Positions 1-7,262 of a stretch of 14,405 nt of DNA are shown here, piece after piece; position 1 is the stretch's first letter; every line of letters begins with the position of its first letter. This DNA comes from an uncultured bacterium (GTDB taxonomy: Bacteria; Bacillota; Clostridia; Christensenellales; Pumilibacteraceae): positions 1 through 14,405 of the forward strand of contig CATKFJ010000160.1 of the NCBI GenBank assembly GCA_949747725.1, in the 5' to 3' direction. The position numbers and the translations under genes were made by a program. The notes under the pieces were generated by a model. It saw only the letters and a list, made by a program, of their open reading frames with translations. It searched no databases and had not been told where the DNA came from.

Positions 1-23
1 AAATTATTGTTTATCGTACAATT

Positions 24-52
24 ATTATATCACGAAAAATGAAAGAACGCAA
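24..52 (-). promoter_or_regulatory. SigA-type promoter reading out of the left edge
   Basis: On the minus strand, -35 TTGCGT (47-52) and -10 TATAAT (24-29) are separated by 17 bases, with a TG one base before the -10. It should drive a minus-strand gene lying left of the window. No start codon for that gene is visible. Confidence 0.6.
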
Positions 53-141
53 CCGATTGAATTTTGCGGGAAATATAAAACATATCTATATCTCACTAGG
101 CTACGAGTAGCCAAGTTCGTCCACAGAAAAAAGTACAGAAA

Positions 142-164
142 AGGCATAGCCTAACGCTATGCCT
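142..164 (-). terminator. Hairpin, probable minus-strand terminator
   Basis: A perfect 9-base-pair stem AGGCATAGC/GCTATGCCT has a 5-base loop. Read on the minus strand it is followed by TTTTCTGTAC and then a T run, as in a rho-independent terminator. It may be a second stop for transcripts from the smpB side, or insulate the outgoing promoter at 24-52. Confidence 0.5.
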
Positions 165-232
165 AAATCTTTATTATTTGCGTCTTATTAAATTCCCTAT
201 GGGAATTACGGTAATCGATGAATTTAATTTAG

Positions 233-262
233 ACGGCGCTCGGCTTTGTCGGGCGCTTTTTT
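233..262 (+). terminator. Plus-strand terminator-like hairpin
   Basis: GCGCTCG pairs with CGGGCGC (one G-U pair) and is followed by TTTTTT. No plus-strand gene is visible upstream that it would serve. Confidence 0.4.
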
Positions 263-280
263 ATTGACTTCATTCCCGAT

Positions 281-363
281 GTAAAAAATCTTGATTTACT
301 AAACCGTCGGTTTAGTTTGACGGTAAGGTATCCGAAGTTTTTTTGACATCATGTAAAATTTTC
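281..363 (+). repeat. Palindromic dispersed repeat, copy 1
   Basis: Layout in order: AAATC-TT-GATTT (286-297), the palindrome CTAAACCGTCGGTTTAG (299-315), ACGGTAAGGTATCCGAAG (320-337), a T-rich spacer, and GTAAAATTTTC (353-363). Same orientation as copy 2, opposite to copies 3 and 4. Confidence 0.85.
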
Positions 364-590
364 AAATGAGCGCGTCTTAAAACGGGCGGCGAGCTGCCGC
401 ATACGCTGTCGCAAAGATTATATTTCGCTGCCGTCAAATTACATCCGTATATTTGCGCGCCGCTTCGGAACTTCCATGAAAAAGTTTTACTTAAATCGCG
501 CAATGACTTTTCGTCCGTATAATTCCGAACGCTATAAAAAAACCTGAAGTTATTTACAAGCGACGAATTTTTATCCGTCAAACTTATTTT

Positions 591-670
591 AAAAAATCAC
601 GATTTGCTAAACCGACGGTTTAGCGTAACGGTAAGGGTATATAACTTTTTCTTTCCGCATGTTAAATTCC
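591..670 (+). repeat. Palindromic dispersed repeat, copy 2
   Basis: AAATC-AC-GATTT (594-605), palindrome CTAAACCGACGGTTTAG (607-623) with G/C extending it one base on each side, ACGGTAAGGGTAT (628-640), then GTTAAATTCC. It is more diverged than the others after the ACGGTAAGGGTAT block. Confidence 0.8.
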
Positions 671-695
671 GTCTCAGACCGCGAAAAACGGCATT

Positions 696-723
696 AAAAA
701 ACCGAGCTATTGCTCGGTTTTTT
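696..723. terminator. Bidirectional terminator
   Basis: Six A, stem CCGAGC/GCTCGG with loop TATT, then six T: symmetric, so it works on either strand. It lies five bases beyond the stop codon of the minus-strand small membrane protein gene and is its natural terminator. Confidence 0.85.
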
Positions 724-727
724 AGCT

Positions 728-991
728 CTATTGTTCGGATCTTTCTTCGGTATCGGCATTGTCCTCAACGTCGGCGTTTAACACGTTATCCGTATCGGGA
801 GCCGATTTCTCGACAGGCGGTTCGTTATTCGAATTTTCCTGATTTTCTTCGCTTTTTCTCTTTTTACGCTTGCCGTCCCACACTATATAAAACGCCAATG
901 CGCCGAATATGATCAAAAGAAAAAACACGCCCAATACGTAATACCACGGATTGCTCGGATCGTTAAATGCGTTTGATAAAAAAGTTGTCAT
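728..991 (-). CDS. Small single-pass membrane protein with charged tail
   Basis: An 87-residue protein I do not recognise. It has a short N-terminal segment, one hydrophobic helix (about residues 16-37), a basic stop-transfer cluster (KRKKRK) and an acidic, Asn/Glu/Asp-rich tail that looks disordered. The charge pattern predicts the N-terminus outside and the tail in the cytoplasm. ATG is preceded by AGGAG at a 5-base gap, and the gene has its own promoter and terminator, so it is a real unit rather than a trailing smpB cistron. Antisense frames over it are shadows. The function is unknown. Confidence 0.75.
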   Translation of the reverse strand: MTTFLSNAFNDPSNPWYYVLGVFFLLIIFGALAFYIVWDGKRKKRKSEENQENSNNEPPVEKSAPDTDNVLNADVEDNADTEERSEQ

Positions 992-1000
992 GTCGTCTCC

Positions 1001-1019
1001 TAATGTTTTTCTAACATTA
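1001..1019 (-). repeat. Inverted repeat in leader of the small membrane protein
   Basis: Perfect 7-base arms TAATGTT/AACATTA with a 5-base spacer. It overlaps the -10 edge and ends just before the ribosome binding site. It could be an operator or a leader hairpin, but the arms are AT-rich and short. Confidence 0.35.
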
Positions 1020-1048
1020 TTATACTAAATATCTGCGGTTTTTGTCAA
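1019..1048 (-). promoter_or_regulatory. SigA-type promoter of the small membrane protein
   Basis: TTGACA (1043-1048), an 18-base spacer and TATAAT (1019-1024) on the minus strand. Both hexamers match the consensus perfectly. Confidence 0.8.
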
Positions 1049-1075
1049 GCCCCTTCCAAAACAGTCGGCTTAAAA

Positions 1076-1576
1076 CTAATAATTGCTGATTTCGCGCGCA
1101 GCCGTGCGGTTAATATCGCGTTCTTTTATCACTTCTTTCTTTTCGTAGTTCTTTTTACCTTTGGCGAGCGCTATCTCCACCTTTACAAACCGACCTTTAA
1201 AGTACATTTTAACGGGTACGATAGTGTATCCCTTTTCTTTGGCTTTGGAAGTAAGCCTGTCGAGCTGAGCTTTATGGGCAAGCAATCGGCGCGAACGTCT
1301 CGGATCGGGAGCAAACGCTCCGACTTTGGCGTACGGCGTTATCTGACAGTTTTTCAGTTCGAGATTGCCGTTTTCCATAAAACAAAAACTGTCGCGCAAC
1401 GACACGTCGCCCTTTTTTATAGACTTAACTTCCGAACCTTCGAGCACAATTCCTACTTCCATGGTTTCCACGAAAAAGTAGTCGAACGCCGCTTTTTTAT
1501 TGACCGCAACCGTCTTATTTATCTGTGTCGCGGCTGTTCTTGCCTGTTTGTTTTTTCTTTCAGTCTTGCTTTTCAT
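1076..1576 (-). CDS. smpB: SsrA-binding protein SmpB
   Basis: SmpB binds tmRNA (SsrA) and delivers it to stalled ribosomes for trans-translation. Family landmarks seen: NKKAAFDYFFVETMEVGIVL, EVKSIKKGDVSLRDSF, PYAKVGAFAPDPRRSRRLL, YFKGRFVKVEIALAKGKKNY and the basic C-terminal tail (KKEVIKERDINR), which enters the decoding centre. I start at the ATG at 1574-1576, giving 166 residues. An upstream in-frame GTG at 1589-1591 would add only MWVSS and lies inside mnmE. One base separates this ATG from the mnmE stop codon, so the two are probably translationally coupled in one transcript. The tmRNA gene itself is not in the window. The identification is very secure. Confidence 0.96.
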   Translation of the reverse strand: MKSKTERKNKQARTAATQINKTVAVNKKAAFDYFFVETMEVGIVLEGSEVKSIKKGDVSLRDSFCFMENGNLELKNCQITPYAKVGAFAPDPRRSRRLLAHKAQLDRLTSKAKEKGYTIVPVKMYFKGRFVKVEIALAKGKKNYEKKEVIKERDINRTAAREISNY

Positions 1577-1577
1577 G

Positions 1578-2912
1578 CTACTTACCCACACAAAATCTTT
1601 CGAAAACCGACGAAATAACGCTTTCGTCCGCCTGTTCGCCGTACATTTCTTTTATAGCGGAATATGCTTCGTATAACAGCGCCGCAACTATTTCCAAGCC
1701 TCCGGCAACATTACACTCTTTTTCGGCAGCCTTAAGACTGTCTAAACACTTAACGGCGCATTCGTACTGACGGTGATTGCAAATAGATCCGTGATCTTTC
1801 GGACATAAGTCATACATCATCTGTTTTAGCGCGGTTACGTTTTTCCCTGTTTTGGCGCTTATTTTAAGCCTGCCGCTATCTATCGCCTTATTGTAATCTT
1901 CACCTACATCTTCCGTTCCGTCGCATTTATTTATTACCTTTATTAAATTTTTATATTCGTTTTCATTTTCAAACACCGTTTCGGCGCTTTCCGCCACAAA
2001 AACCACCGCATCGGCGTCATTAGCTGCGGATAAAGCCCGTTCGATACCTATTTTTTCCACCGCGTCGCGCGTGTCGCTTCTTAGCCCGGCTGTATCCGTT
2101 ACCGAAAACTTCCTGTCTTTATATACGAATTCTCCGTTCAAAGTATCGCGCGTCGTTCCGGCAATATCCGTTACTATAGCGCGGTCGCTATCCGTCAATG
2201 CGTTTAATAAAGTGGACTTACCTACGTTAGGCGCGCCTATAAGCGTAACTTTAAACCCGTCGTTTATTATTTTTCCGCCGGCAAATCCGTTTACTTCCTT
2301 TTCAAGCTCTGCAATTGCCTTTCCTATCGCGCCGTAAACGTCGTTTATAACGGCTTTATCTATCTCTCCGTCCTCGAGTTCGTCACTGTAATGCAAAACC
2401 GCCTCTATCGAGCTCAACGCCTTATTAAGCAATGATTCGGCGTTTCCGAGCGATTTAAACCCTCCGTCATACCGTGTGTTGCCGTAATTGAGCTGTTCGG
2501 CAGTTTGCGCGTCTATAATATCAGCAAGCGCTTCGCACTGCATCAGATCCACTTTTCCGTTCAAAAACGCTCTTTTTGTAAATTCTCCGCGTTCCGCGAG
2601 CCTTGCTCCGCCGCCTATCAGACTTTTAATTATCCCGTCGCAAATCGTCATGTTTCCGTGCGGAAACAATTCTACAAGGTCTTCTCCCGTATACGAATGA
2701 GGCGCTCTGTAACAAACCGCCATCAGCCGTTCCGTGAAATTATCACCTTTAAACACATTTACTTTCAACTGCCCTGCCTTTAGCTCACGCGACAAATATC
2801 GTGCCGCTAAATCTATGCAGCCGCTTCCGCTTACTCTTATTATTGCTACCGCCGACTTCCCGTACGGAGTCGCCAACGCCGTTATTATATCGTTTTTGTT
2901 TATTGTGTTCAT
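1578..2912 (-). CDS. mnmE: tRNA-modifying GTPase MnmE (TrmE)
   Basis: MnmE works with MnmG to install the aminomethyl-type modification on the wobble uridine of certain tRNAs. With the ATG at 2910-2912 the protein has 444 residues, close to the usual 450. The N-terminal folate-binding domain (ALATPYGKSAVAIIRVSGSG) is followed by the conserved RGEFTKRAFLNGKVDL helix region (about 108-123). The G domain has GAPNVGKS (226-233), GTTRDT (252-257), DTAG (273-276), NKCD (328-331) and SAK (352-354). The C-terminus ends in FCVGK with the conserved Cys441. A TTG at 2934-2936 could add eight residues, but neither start has a clear ribosome binding site. The partner gene mnmG, often adjacent, is absent here. 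Transcribed with smpB. Confidence 0.97.
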   Translation of the reverse strand: MNTINKNDIITALATPYGKSAVAIIRVSGSGCIDLAARYLSRELKAGQLKVNVFKGDNFTERLMAVCYRAPHSYTGEDLVELFPHGNMTICDGIIKSLIGGGARLAERGEFTKRAFLNGKVDLMQCEALADIIDAQTAEQLNYGNTRYDGGFKSLGNAESLLNKALSSIEAVLHYSDELEDGEIDKAVINDVYGAIGKAIAELEKEVNGFAGGKIINDGFKVTLIGAPNVGKSTLLNALTDSDRAIVTDIAGTTRDTLNGEFVYKDRKFSVTDTAGLRSDTRDAVEKIGIERALSAANDADAVVFVAESAETVFENENEYKNLIKVINKCDGTEDVGEDYNKAIDSGRLKISAKTGKNVTALKQMMYDLCPKDHGSICNHRQYECAVKCLDSLKAAEKECNVAGGLEIVAALLYEAYSAIKEMYGEQADESVISSVFERFCVGK

Positions 2913-3193
2913 AATTTTTGAACTTTTTGTAGACAACCTTTGATTTGTGGTTAAAATTTTTTCTATTTTTTCCGTTCTTTTAAAGCCGTTTTTTTGCTAT
3001 GTATATATCTTTTATATTATACACACCGTAGTCGACAAAATTAAACCGAATTATATACACTTTTACTTTTATGATTTATCCACTCCGTTGTATATTTTTT
3101 CTTTTAAACACGTATATTTTGTGTTTTTTTTTACTTATAAACATTTATACACACATTATCATCTTTATATCTGATAAAATATATATATAATAT
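2913..3193. other. Candidate replication origin (oriC)
   Basis: This very AT-rich gap between mnmE and rsmG has exact DnaA boxes TTATACACA at 3017-3025 and 3145-3153, and the one-mismatch box TTATCCACT at 3076-3084, all in the same direction. A weaker TTATATACAC is at 3051-3060. A nearly pure A/T tract (3175-3193, TAAAATATATATATAATATC) could be the unwinding element. It may also hold the mnmE promoter: a minus-strand TATAAT (3016-3021) overlaps the first box, with only a weak -35. GC skew changes across this gap, and parB with three parS sites lies about 5 kb away. No dnaA gene is in the window. This is inference from motifs. Confidence 0.6.
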
Positions 3194-3847
3194 CTACTCT
3201 TTAGCGTAAATGAATAAACGTCGTTTTATTTCGGTTTCGGGTAATACGTAATCGACAATGTTATGTAATTTTACATTGCATAATGTTTCGGTCGAAAGAG
3301 AAGCCCGTTCGTCGTTTTGCGTTCTGTAAAGAATTATCTTTCCGCCCGATCTCGTCAGCGGCGCGCAAAGCTTTATCGATTTATCGGGGTCAGCAACGGC
3401 GCGCGCACACACGGTATCGAATTTAACGTTATTTTTTGCGAGATCTTCCGACCGTGAGTACTCGGTATTGATATTTTTAAAATTGAGTTCCGATACGCAC
3501 CGTTTTATAAGAGTGAGTTTTTTTCCTACGCTTTCGATGCCTGTGAAGTTAAGATCGGTAACGATAGAGAGCGGAATGCACGGAAAACCTCCGCCGCAGC
3601 CGATGTCCGCACACTCGCCGTCGAAATATTTATACGGATACACACTGTCGAGATAATGTTTGATGTAAATATCGTCGTAATTGCGCAGAGCGGAAATATT
3701 TATTACCGAATTTACTTGAATGTACAGTTCAGTCAGTTTATCGAATATCTGCAAAAGATCTTTGTTTTCGAAATTGTTTAACAGAAAATCGGCAAAAATA
3801 CGCCGTCCGCGAGAGTTTTCAAGTTCGGAAGTCGAAATATTTTTCAT
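3194..3847 (-). CDS. rsmG: 16S rRNA (guanine-N7) methyltransferase RsmG (GidB)
   Basis: RsmG methylates N7 of a guanine in the 530 loop of 16S rRNA using S-adenosylmethionine. The 217 residues match the family length. Seen: the NISALRNYDDIYIKHYLDS block before the Rossmann domain, the SAM-binding loop ADIGCGGGFPCIPLSI, an acidic residue ending strand 2 (IESVGKKLTLIKR), and the CARAVADPDKSIKLCAPL segment. The ATG shares one base with the degV stop (TAATG), so translation is probably coupled. It is the last gene of the four-gene minus-strand operon. No good hairpin terminator follows before the candidate origin, which is notable since read-through would enter it. Confidence 0.95.
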   Translation of the reverse strand: MKNISTSELENSRGRRIFADFLLNNFENKDLLQIFDKLTELYIQVNSVINISALRNYDDIYIKHYLDSVYPYKYFDGECADIGCGGGFPCIPLSIVTDLNFTGIESVGKKLTLIKRCVSELNFKNINTEYSRSEDLAKNNVKFDTVCARAVADPDKSIKLCAPLTRSGGKIILYRTQNDERASLSTETLCNVKLHNIVDYVLPETEIKRRLFIYAKE

Positions 3848-4707
3848 TATCTTTTGTTTCCGTCGTTTATGTAAAGAATACCGAGAGTGCTTTTTCCGCA
3901 GTGACTGGTAATAGTAGAACCGGCGATCGTTTCGTGTATGTTTTCCGGCGCGAATCCGAAAGCGATAAGCTTTTGGCGTACCGCTTCTACGGTGTCGGCA
4001 TTAGCTTGCGTATGTGTTATAAAAACGTTACTTAAATCGGGCCTGTTATACCTTTCGAGCGTATAGTCAACGTATTTTAGAATGTTTTTATCGAAGTTGC
4101 CTAAAAATTTGCGCGCGACTGTAATGTTTCCTTCTATCAGTTGAAGCGTCGGTTTTATGGAAAATGCTTTTCCGAAGAATGCCGACAGTCCGCTGCACCG
4201 ACCGCCTTTGTATAAAAAGTCGAGCGTGTTTATCATAAATGACGCTTGAACTTCGTTTTTGCGCTTTTCTATTGTCTTTACTATATGTTCCGCGTCGATC
4301 CCGCGATCTCGCATATCGGCGGCGGCAAGCGCCAAAAGACCGGTCCCCGACGAAAGCGACAGTCCGTCTATAACATAAACGTTGTCGAGCCGTTTTGCCG
4401 CTGCGCATGCATAGTCGTATGTAGAAGAAATTTTAGACGATATTGCTATATGTATTACCGACTTTCCGTTGTCCGTGAAAGATTTGAAATAATTATAAAA
4501 ATCGTCTATTGACCGCGCCGCCGTTTTTGGAAGATCGCCCGTTTTCGCGTAATGATCGAATATCATAGTAGGATCGATATCCACGTCGTCGAGATACTGT
4601 TTATCGTCGAGAATGACATAAAGAGGAAATTCGCCTATTTCTCTCGATTTAAAAAGGCTGTTCAGATCGGATGCGCTGTCCGTAGTTATAACTGTATTTA
4701 AAGCCAT
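3847..4707 (-). CDS. DegV family fatty-acid-binding protein
   Basis: A 286-residue full-length DegV/FakB-like protein. Members bind a fatty acid and present it to the FakA kinase domain for phosphorylation. Seen: N-terminal TDSASDL, PKTAARSIDDF at the position of the usual TSQPS-type ligand motif, ISSKISSTYDYA, the characteristic NTLDFLYKGGRCSGLSAFFG segment, and SHCGKSTLGILYI near the C-terminus, where most members have HxGPG; here PG is KS. The start has a GGTGAT ribosome binding site five to six bases away. It follows the signal peptidase gene by 45 bases and overlaps rsmG by one base. Its ligand is unknown, and no fakA is in the window. Confidence 0.92.
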   Translation of the reverse strand: MALNTVITTDSASDLNSLFKSREIGEFPLYVILDDKQYLDDVDIDPTMIFDHYAKTGDLPKTAARSIDDFYNYFKSFTDNGKSVIHIAISSKISSTYDYACAAAKRLDNVYVIDGLSLSSGTGLLALAAADMRDRGIDAEHIVKTIEKRKNEVQASFMINTLDFLYKGGRCSGLSAFFGKAFSIKPTLQLIEGNITVARKFLGNFDKNILKYVDYTLERYNRPDLSNVFITHTQANADTVEAVRQKLIAFGFAPENIHETIAGSTITSHCGKSTLGILYINDGNKR

Positions 4708-4752
4708 ATTATCACCTTTTTTGTTATTTAAAAGTTATAAAAATATAACAAA

Positions 4753-5403
4753 TTATAAAATTTTAAGCACTTTTGACGTAATTTTATCGATAGTGCGTGT
4801 GCCGTAATATCTGCTATCTTTGGAATTATTGCGATTGTCGCCGAGAAAAAATATGCTGTTTTCCGGAACGGTAATTATTGATTTTTCTATTTTTGAAAGC
4901 TCGGCATGTAATGACGGATCTTTTATGTTAAGTTCGGTGAGTAAAGGAGTATAGTTTAAAACTATTACGTTTTCGTATACGCCTATAGCACGGCTCATGG
5001 GCTCTTTAATATAAGGTTCGTCAAGCAACTCGAAATAGTTATTTTCCGCTTTGCAAATATACAGATCTACCGTTCTATTGTTCTTAGAAGACATAAAGAC
5101 GAGCTTGTCGCCGCTCATACCGACTACTCTTTTGATAACGATATGTTGTTCTTTTTTGTTTACCGAAGTATTTATAGTTACTATATCGTTATATTGCACG
5201 TTGAAACATCTGCGTTGTACAATACAATATTGTTCGTTGTGCAGTGTGTTTTCCATGCTGTCCCCGTCTACGGGAACAAGGGCTAAAAAGAAAAATGTAG
5301 TAATAACGCCTATAAGCAGGAAAATCAAAGCATACATAAATATGCCGATAAGAGGTTCGCGTCTGTTTAAAAGGTTTTCTCCCGAATTTATTTTATCGTT
5401 CAT
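4753..5403 (-). CDS. lepB: Signal peptidase I
   Basis: This membrane serine protease (S26 family) removes signal peptides from exported proteins. The 216 residues have one N-terminal membrane helix (about 18-43), the catalytic serine in DGDSM (Ser49), the catalytic lysine in IVIKRVVG (Lys91), and box E FFLGDNRNNSKDSRYYG with the conserved GDN and DSR. The active site therefore faces outside, anchored by the N-terminus as in Gram-positive type enzymes. ATG lies four bases after the stop of the upstream hydrolase-like gene (TAACGACATG) without a strong ribosome binding site, so coupling is likely. Its physical link to the hydrolase-like gene is unusual, and a dedicated substrate is possible but unproven. 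It could equally be the general signal peptidase. Confidence 0.93.
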   Translation of the reverse strand: MNDKINSGENLLNRREPLIGIFMYALIFLLIGVITTFFFLALVPVDGDSMENTLHNEQYCIVQRRCFNVQYNDIVTINTSVNKKEQHIVIKRVVGMSGDKLVFMSSKNNRTVDLYICKAENNYFELLDEPYIKEPMSRAIGVYENVIVLNYTPLLTELNIKDPSLHAELSKIEKSIITVPENSIFFLGDNRNNSKDSRYYGTRTIDKITSKVLKIL

Positions 5404-5407
5404 GTCG

Positions 5408-7009
5408 TTATACCCAAATTACAGAATCTACGGTAAAACTTTCATCCGATGAAAATTCCAAAACAAGAATTTGCGACCAATCGACCAATGTGCCGTTTTG
5501 ACCTTTAAAATTATGATGTGCCAACGAAAATTTATACCAATCGTCCGACGTTTTTATGTCTACTTGACAACTGTATTCGTAATTCATATCTTTAACCGTC
5601 ACGGTCAGAGTTTGCGGTTTTCCGCATACCATTATTTGAAGAAGCGTGTCTGTCGGAACTTTAAACAACGGATCTCCGGGCTTGAAAGTTATAAGAGATC
5701 CGTTGTCAGACGTTACTCCCTCTATGTCGTAAGGACCTTTTTTAAGATAAACCTTTTCGCCGTTTCGCGCTATCCAGCCGTCCTTACCCATGCTCGAATC
5801 GTAAATTTTGCGGTGACTTACTCCGGGTTTGGACTTGATGCCGAGAGTTTTGGGCAGAATGTTAAAAACTACCGACGAATTTTCACGCGCGGTCGTGCCG
5901 TCGTCGTTCGGCAATGTTATATTTGCAAAGGCATATATAGGCTTTTCGGATTGACACACGTTTATATGCGAGATGTAGCCGTTTTCGCCCAAATTGATCG
6001 TCGAAAGCTTCATCCAATTTCGATATCGCGCGTCCTCTATGCAAAATGCTACATAAAGATCGAGATCGTATTGCGGTAAATTATCGCTGTTTTGAATTAA
6101 ATCACTGTCGTCGGAAGAAATAGTTATATTAAAATAAAGATTTCCTTCCGAATTAGAGGCTTTTATTTCGGGCGTCAGTATTGGAGCTTGATAATTTTCG
6201 AAGAAATCGATCACTTCGCCGTAGATATTATTTATTCCGCAACGGAATGAGCGCTCTATTATTCTGAAACATTTAAGCGACGCCGTTTCGTCGGCAAGCT
6301 CGGACATTTTATCGAGCGAACCGTCTTCGTCGTTTGACGCCACGCCCATAAATAACGGAAGCTTACAAAGTGTAGCATAAGCTAAGTTATCGAGCGACGC
6401 GTGATAATTTATTATCTCATTACCCGAACCCGATACTTGTGGATTTATGTTTAACAGCGTAGCGCAGGCTTTAATGCCGTCGTCGAATGCCGCAAGCTTA
6501 TATACAGTACATCCGCCAAGACCGATGCCTAAAGCAAAAATGTCCGCGTCATACAGTTTTTTAAGAAGTTTAACGGCGCGGCGCGCAATGCACGTCCACA
6601 TATACCAGCGGCTATACTGCGCGTCCGCGGCAAGTTTGAATACATCACAGCCGCGGCTGTTACAAATATCGAGCGATCGAGGATAAAGAGTATATCTTGC
6701 GATGTCATCCGATTTTCCCAAATAATCCAATACGGCAACGGTGTATCCGCGCGAATAAAGATTTTTTATCGCGTTGGCATTGATTGAATCATCCACGCTC
6801 GGAACAAACAAAATAACGCCCTTCGCGGACGGGTTTTCGCTTATACGCATAAAAGCGCGCACTCTGCCGTCTACCGTTACATGACCGTCAAAGTAGAATT
6901 CCCGTATACATATACCGTTATCGGTTTTTTCGGAAAGCGCGTACTCGTTAAACGGCAAAGCCGTTACGTCGTAATCTTTCCATAAACTGCTGGGACTCGT
7001 TATATCCAA
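5408..7009 (-). CDS. Alpha/beta-hydrolase-like protein lacking nucleophile Ser, with beta-rich C-terminal region
   Basis: A 533-residue cytoplasmic protein with no signal peptide. Residues about 35-280 look like an alpha/beta-hydrolase of the dienelactone hydrolase/acetyl xylan esterase type: GVILFVPSVDD then YSRGYTVAVLDYLGKSD, and the elbow region FALGIGLGG followed by KACATLL. The nucleophile position, normally Ser in GxSxG, is Gly163 (GIGLGG), and no His is seen where the catalytic His normally follows (IERSFRCGIN). It is probably a non-catalytic hydrolase fold. Residues about 285-533 are beta-rich, end in VLEFSSDESFTVDSVIWV, and resemble a carbohydrate-binding jelly roll in feel only. The TTG start has GGAG six bases upstream and follows a consensus promoter. 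It heads the operon with lepB, degV and rsmG. Confidence 0.75.
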   Translation of the reverse strand: MDITSPSSLWKDYDVTALPFNEYALSEKTDNGICIREFYFDGHVTVDGRVRAFMRISENPSAKGVILFVPSVDDSINANAIKNLYSRGYTVAVLDYLGKSDDIARYTLYPRSLDICNSRGCDVFKLAADAQYSRWYMWTCIARRAVKLLKKLYDADIFALGIGLGGCTVYKLAAFDDGIKACATLLNINPQVSGSGNEIINYHASLDNLAYATLCKLPLFMGVASNDEDGSLDKMSELADETASLKCFRIIERSFRCGINNIYGEVIDFFENYQAPILTPEIKASNSEGNLYFNITISSDDSDLIQNSDNLPQYDLDLYVAFCIEDARYRNWMKLSTINLGENGYISHINVCQSEKPIYAFANITLPNDDGTTARENSSVVFNILPKTLGIKSKPGVSHRKIYDSSMGKDGWIARNGEKVYLKKGPYDIEGVTSDNGSLITFKPGDPLFKVPTDTLLQIMVCGKPQTLTVTVKDMNYEYSCQVDIKTSDDWYKFSLAHHNFKGQNGTLVDWSQILVLEFSSDESFTVDSVIWV

Positions 7010-7038
7010 GGCCGGCTCCGAATTGAAAAATTTTTCGT

Positions 7039-7067
7039 ATTATATATCATTTTCGCTCTTTTGTCAA
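7039..7067 (-). promoter_or_regulatory. SigA-type promoter of the hydrolase-lepB-degV-rsmG operon
   Basis: Minus strand TTGACA (7062-7067), a 17-base spacer and TATAAT (7039-7044): both hexamers match consensus. It lies 30 bases before the TTG start and is divergent from the parB promoter. Confidence 0.85.
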
Positions 7068-7207
7068 GTAATTGCATTGTAGCGGAACGCATGCGCCATA
7101 TCTTTTCGCGCCTTAAAACGATAATTATTTTTAAATTCATTGCTTTTTATATATATTTCCCTATATTCCGCCATTTCGCGTTTGGTTAGCAGCGCCATAT
7201 AATTTGC

Positions 7208-7236
7208 TTGACTTATACGCTTGCGCCGTATATAAT
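7208..7236 (+). promoter_or_regulatory. SigA-type promoter of parB
   Basis: TTGACT (7208-7213), a 17-base spacer and TATAAT (7231-7236), 26 bases before the parB ATG. A GGAG ribosome binding site is at 7251-7254. No parS sequence is seen at this promoter, so self-regulation through parS here is not indicated. Confidence 0.85.
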
Positions 7237-7262
7237 ATAATAAAAAACAACGGAGATATATT

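Larger units (their letters stand above)
1..695. other. Gene-free stretch with hairpins and two repeat copies
   Basis: No convincing gene is seen here. It holds an outward promoter at its left end, a small hairpin GGCTAC/GTAGCC (99-112), a short inverted repeat AATTCCC-TAT-GGGAATT (191-207), two terminator-like hairpins (142-164 and 233-262) and two direct copies of the palindromic repeat (281-363 and 591-670). Open frames of 89 and 102 codons cross the repeats, but they lack ribosome binding sites and protein-like composition. Confidence 0.6.

Noticed and set aside
1..300. Possible tmRNA or tRNA near smpB
   Set aside because: No CCA end, T-loop or cloverleaf was found; the hairpins are short and separate.
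312..581. 89-codon minus-strand open frame between repeat copies 1 and 2
   Set aside because: It runs into repeat copy 1, has no ribosome binding site or promoter, and its translation follows repeat and hairpin DNA.
604..912. 102-codon plus-strand open frame
   Set aside because: It crosses repeat copy 2, a bidirectional terminator and the opposite strand of the small membrane protein gene; composition is unlike a protein.
5471..6079. 202-codon plus-strand open frame inside the hydrolase-like gene
   Set aside because: Antisense shadow of a well-supported gene, with no ribosome binding site and no recognisable domain.
7010..7262. Alternative replication origin in the divergent hydrolase-parB gap
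   Set aside because: AT-rich and near parS, but no TTATNCACA box was found there and it is fully used by two consensus promoters.
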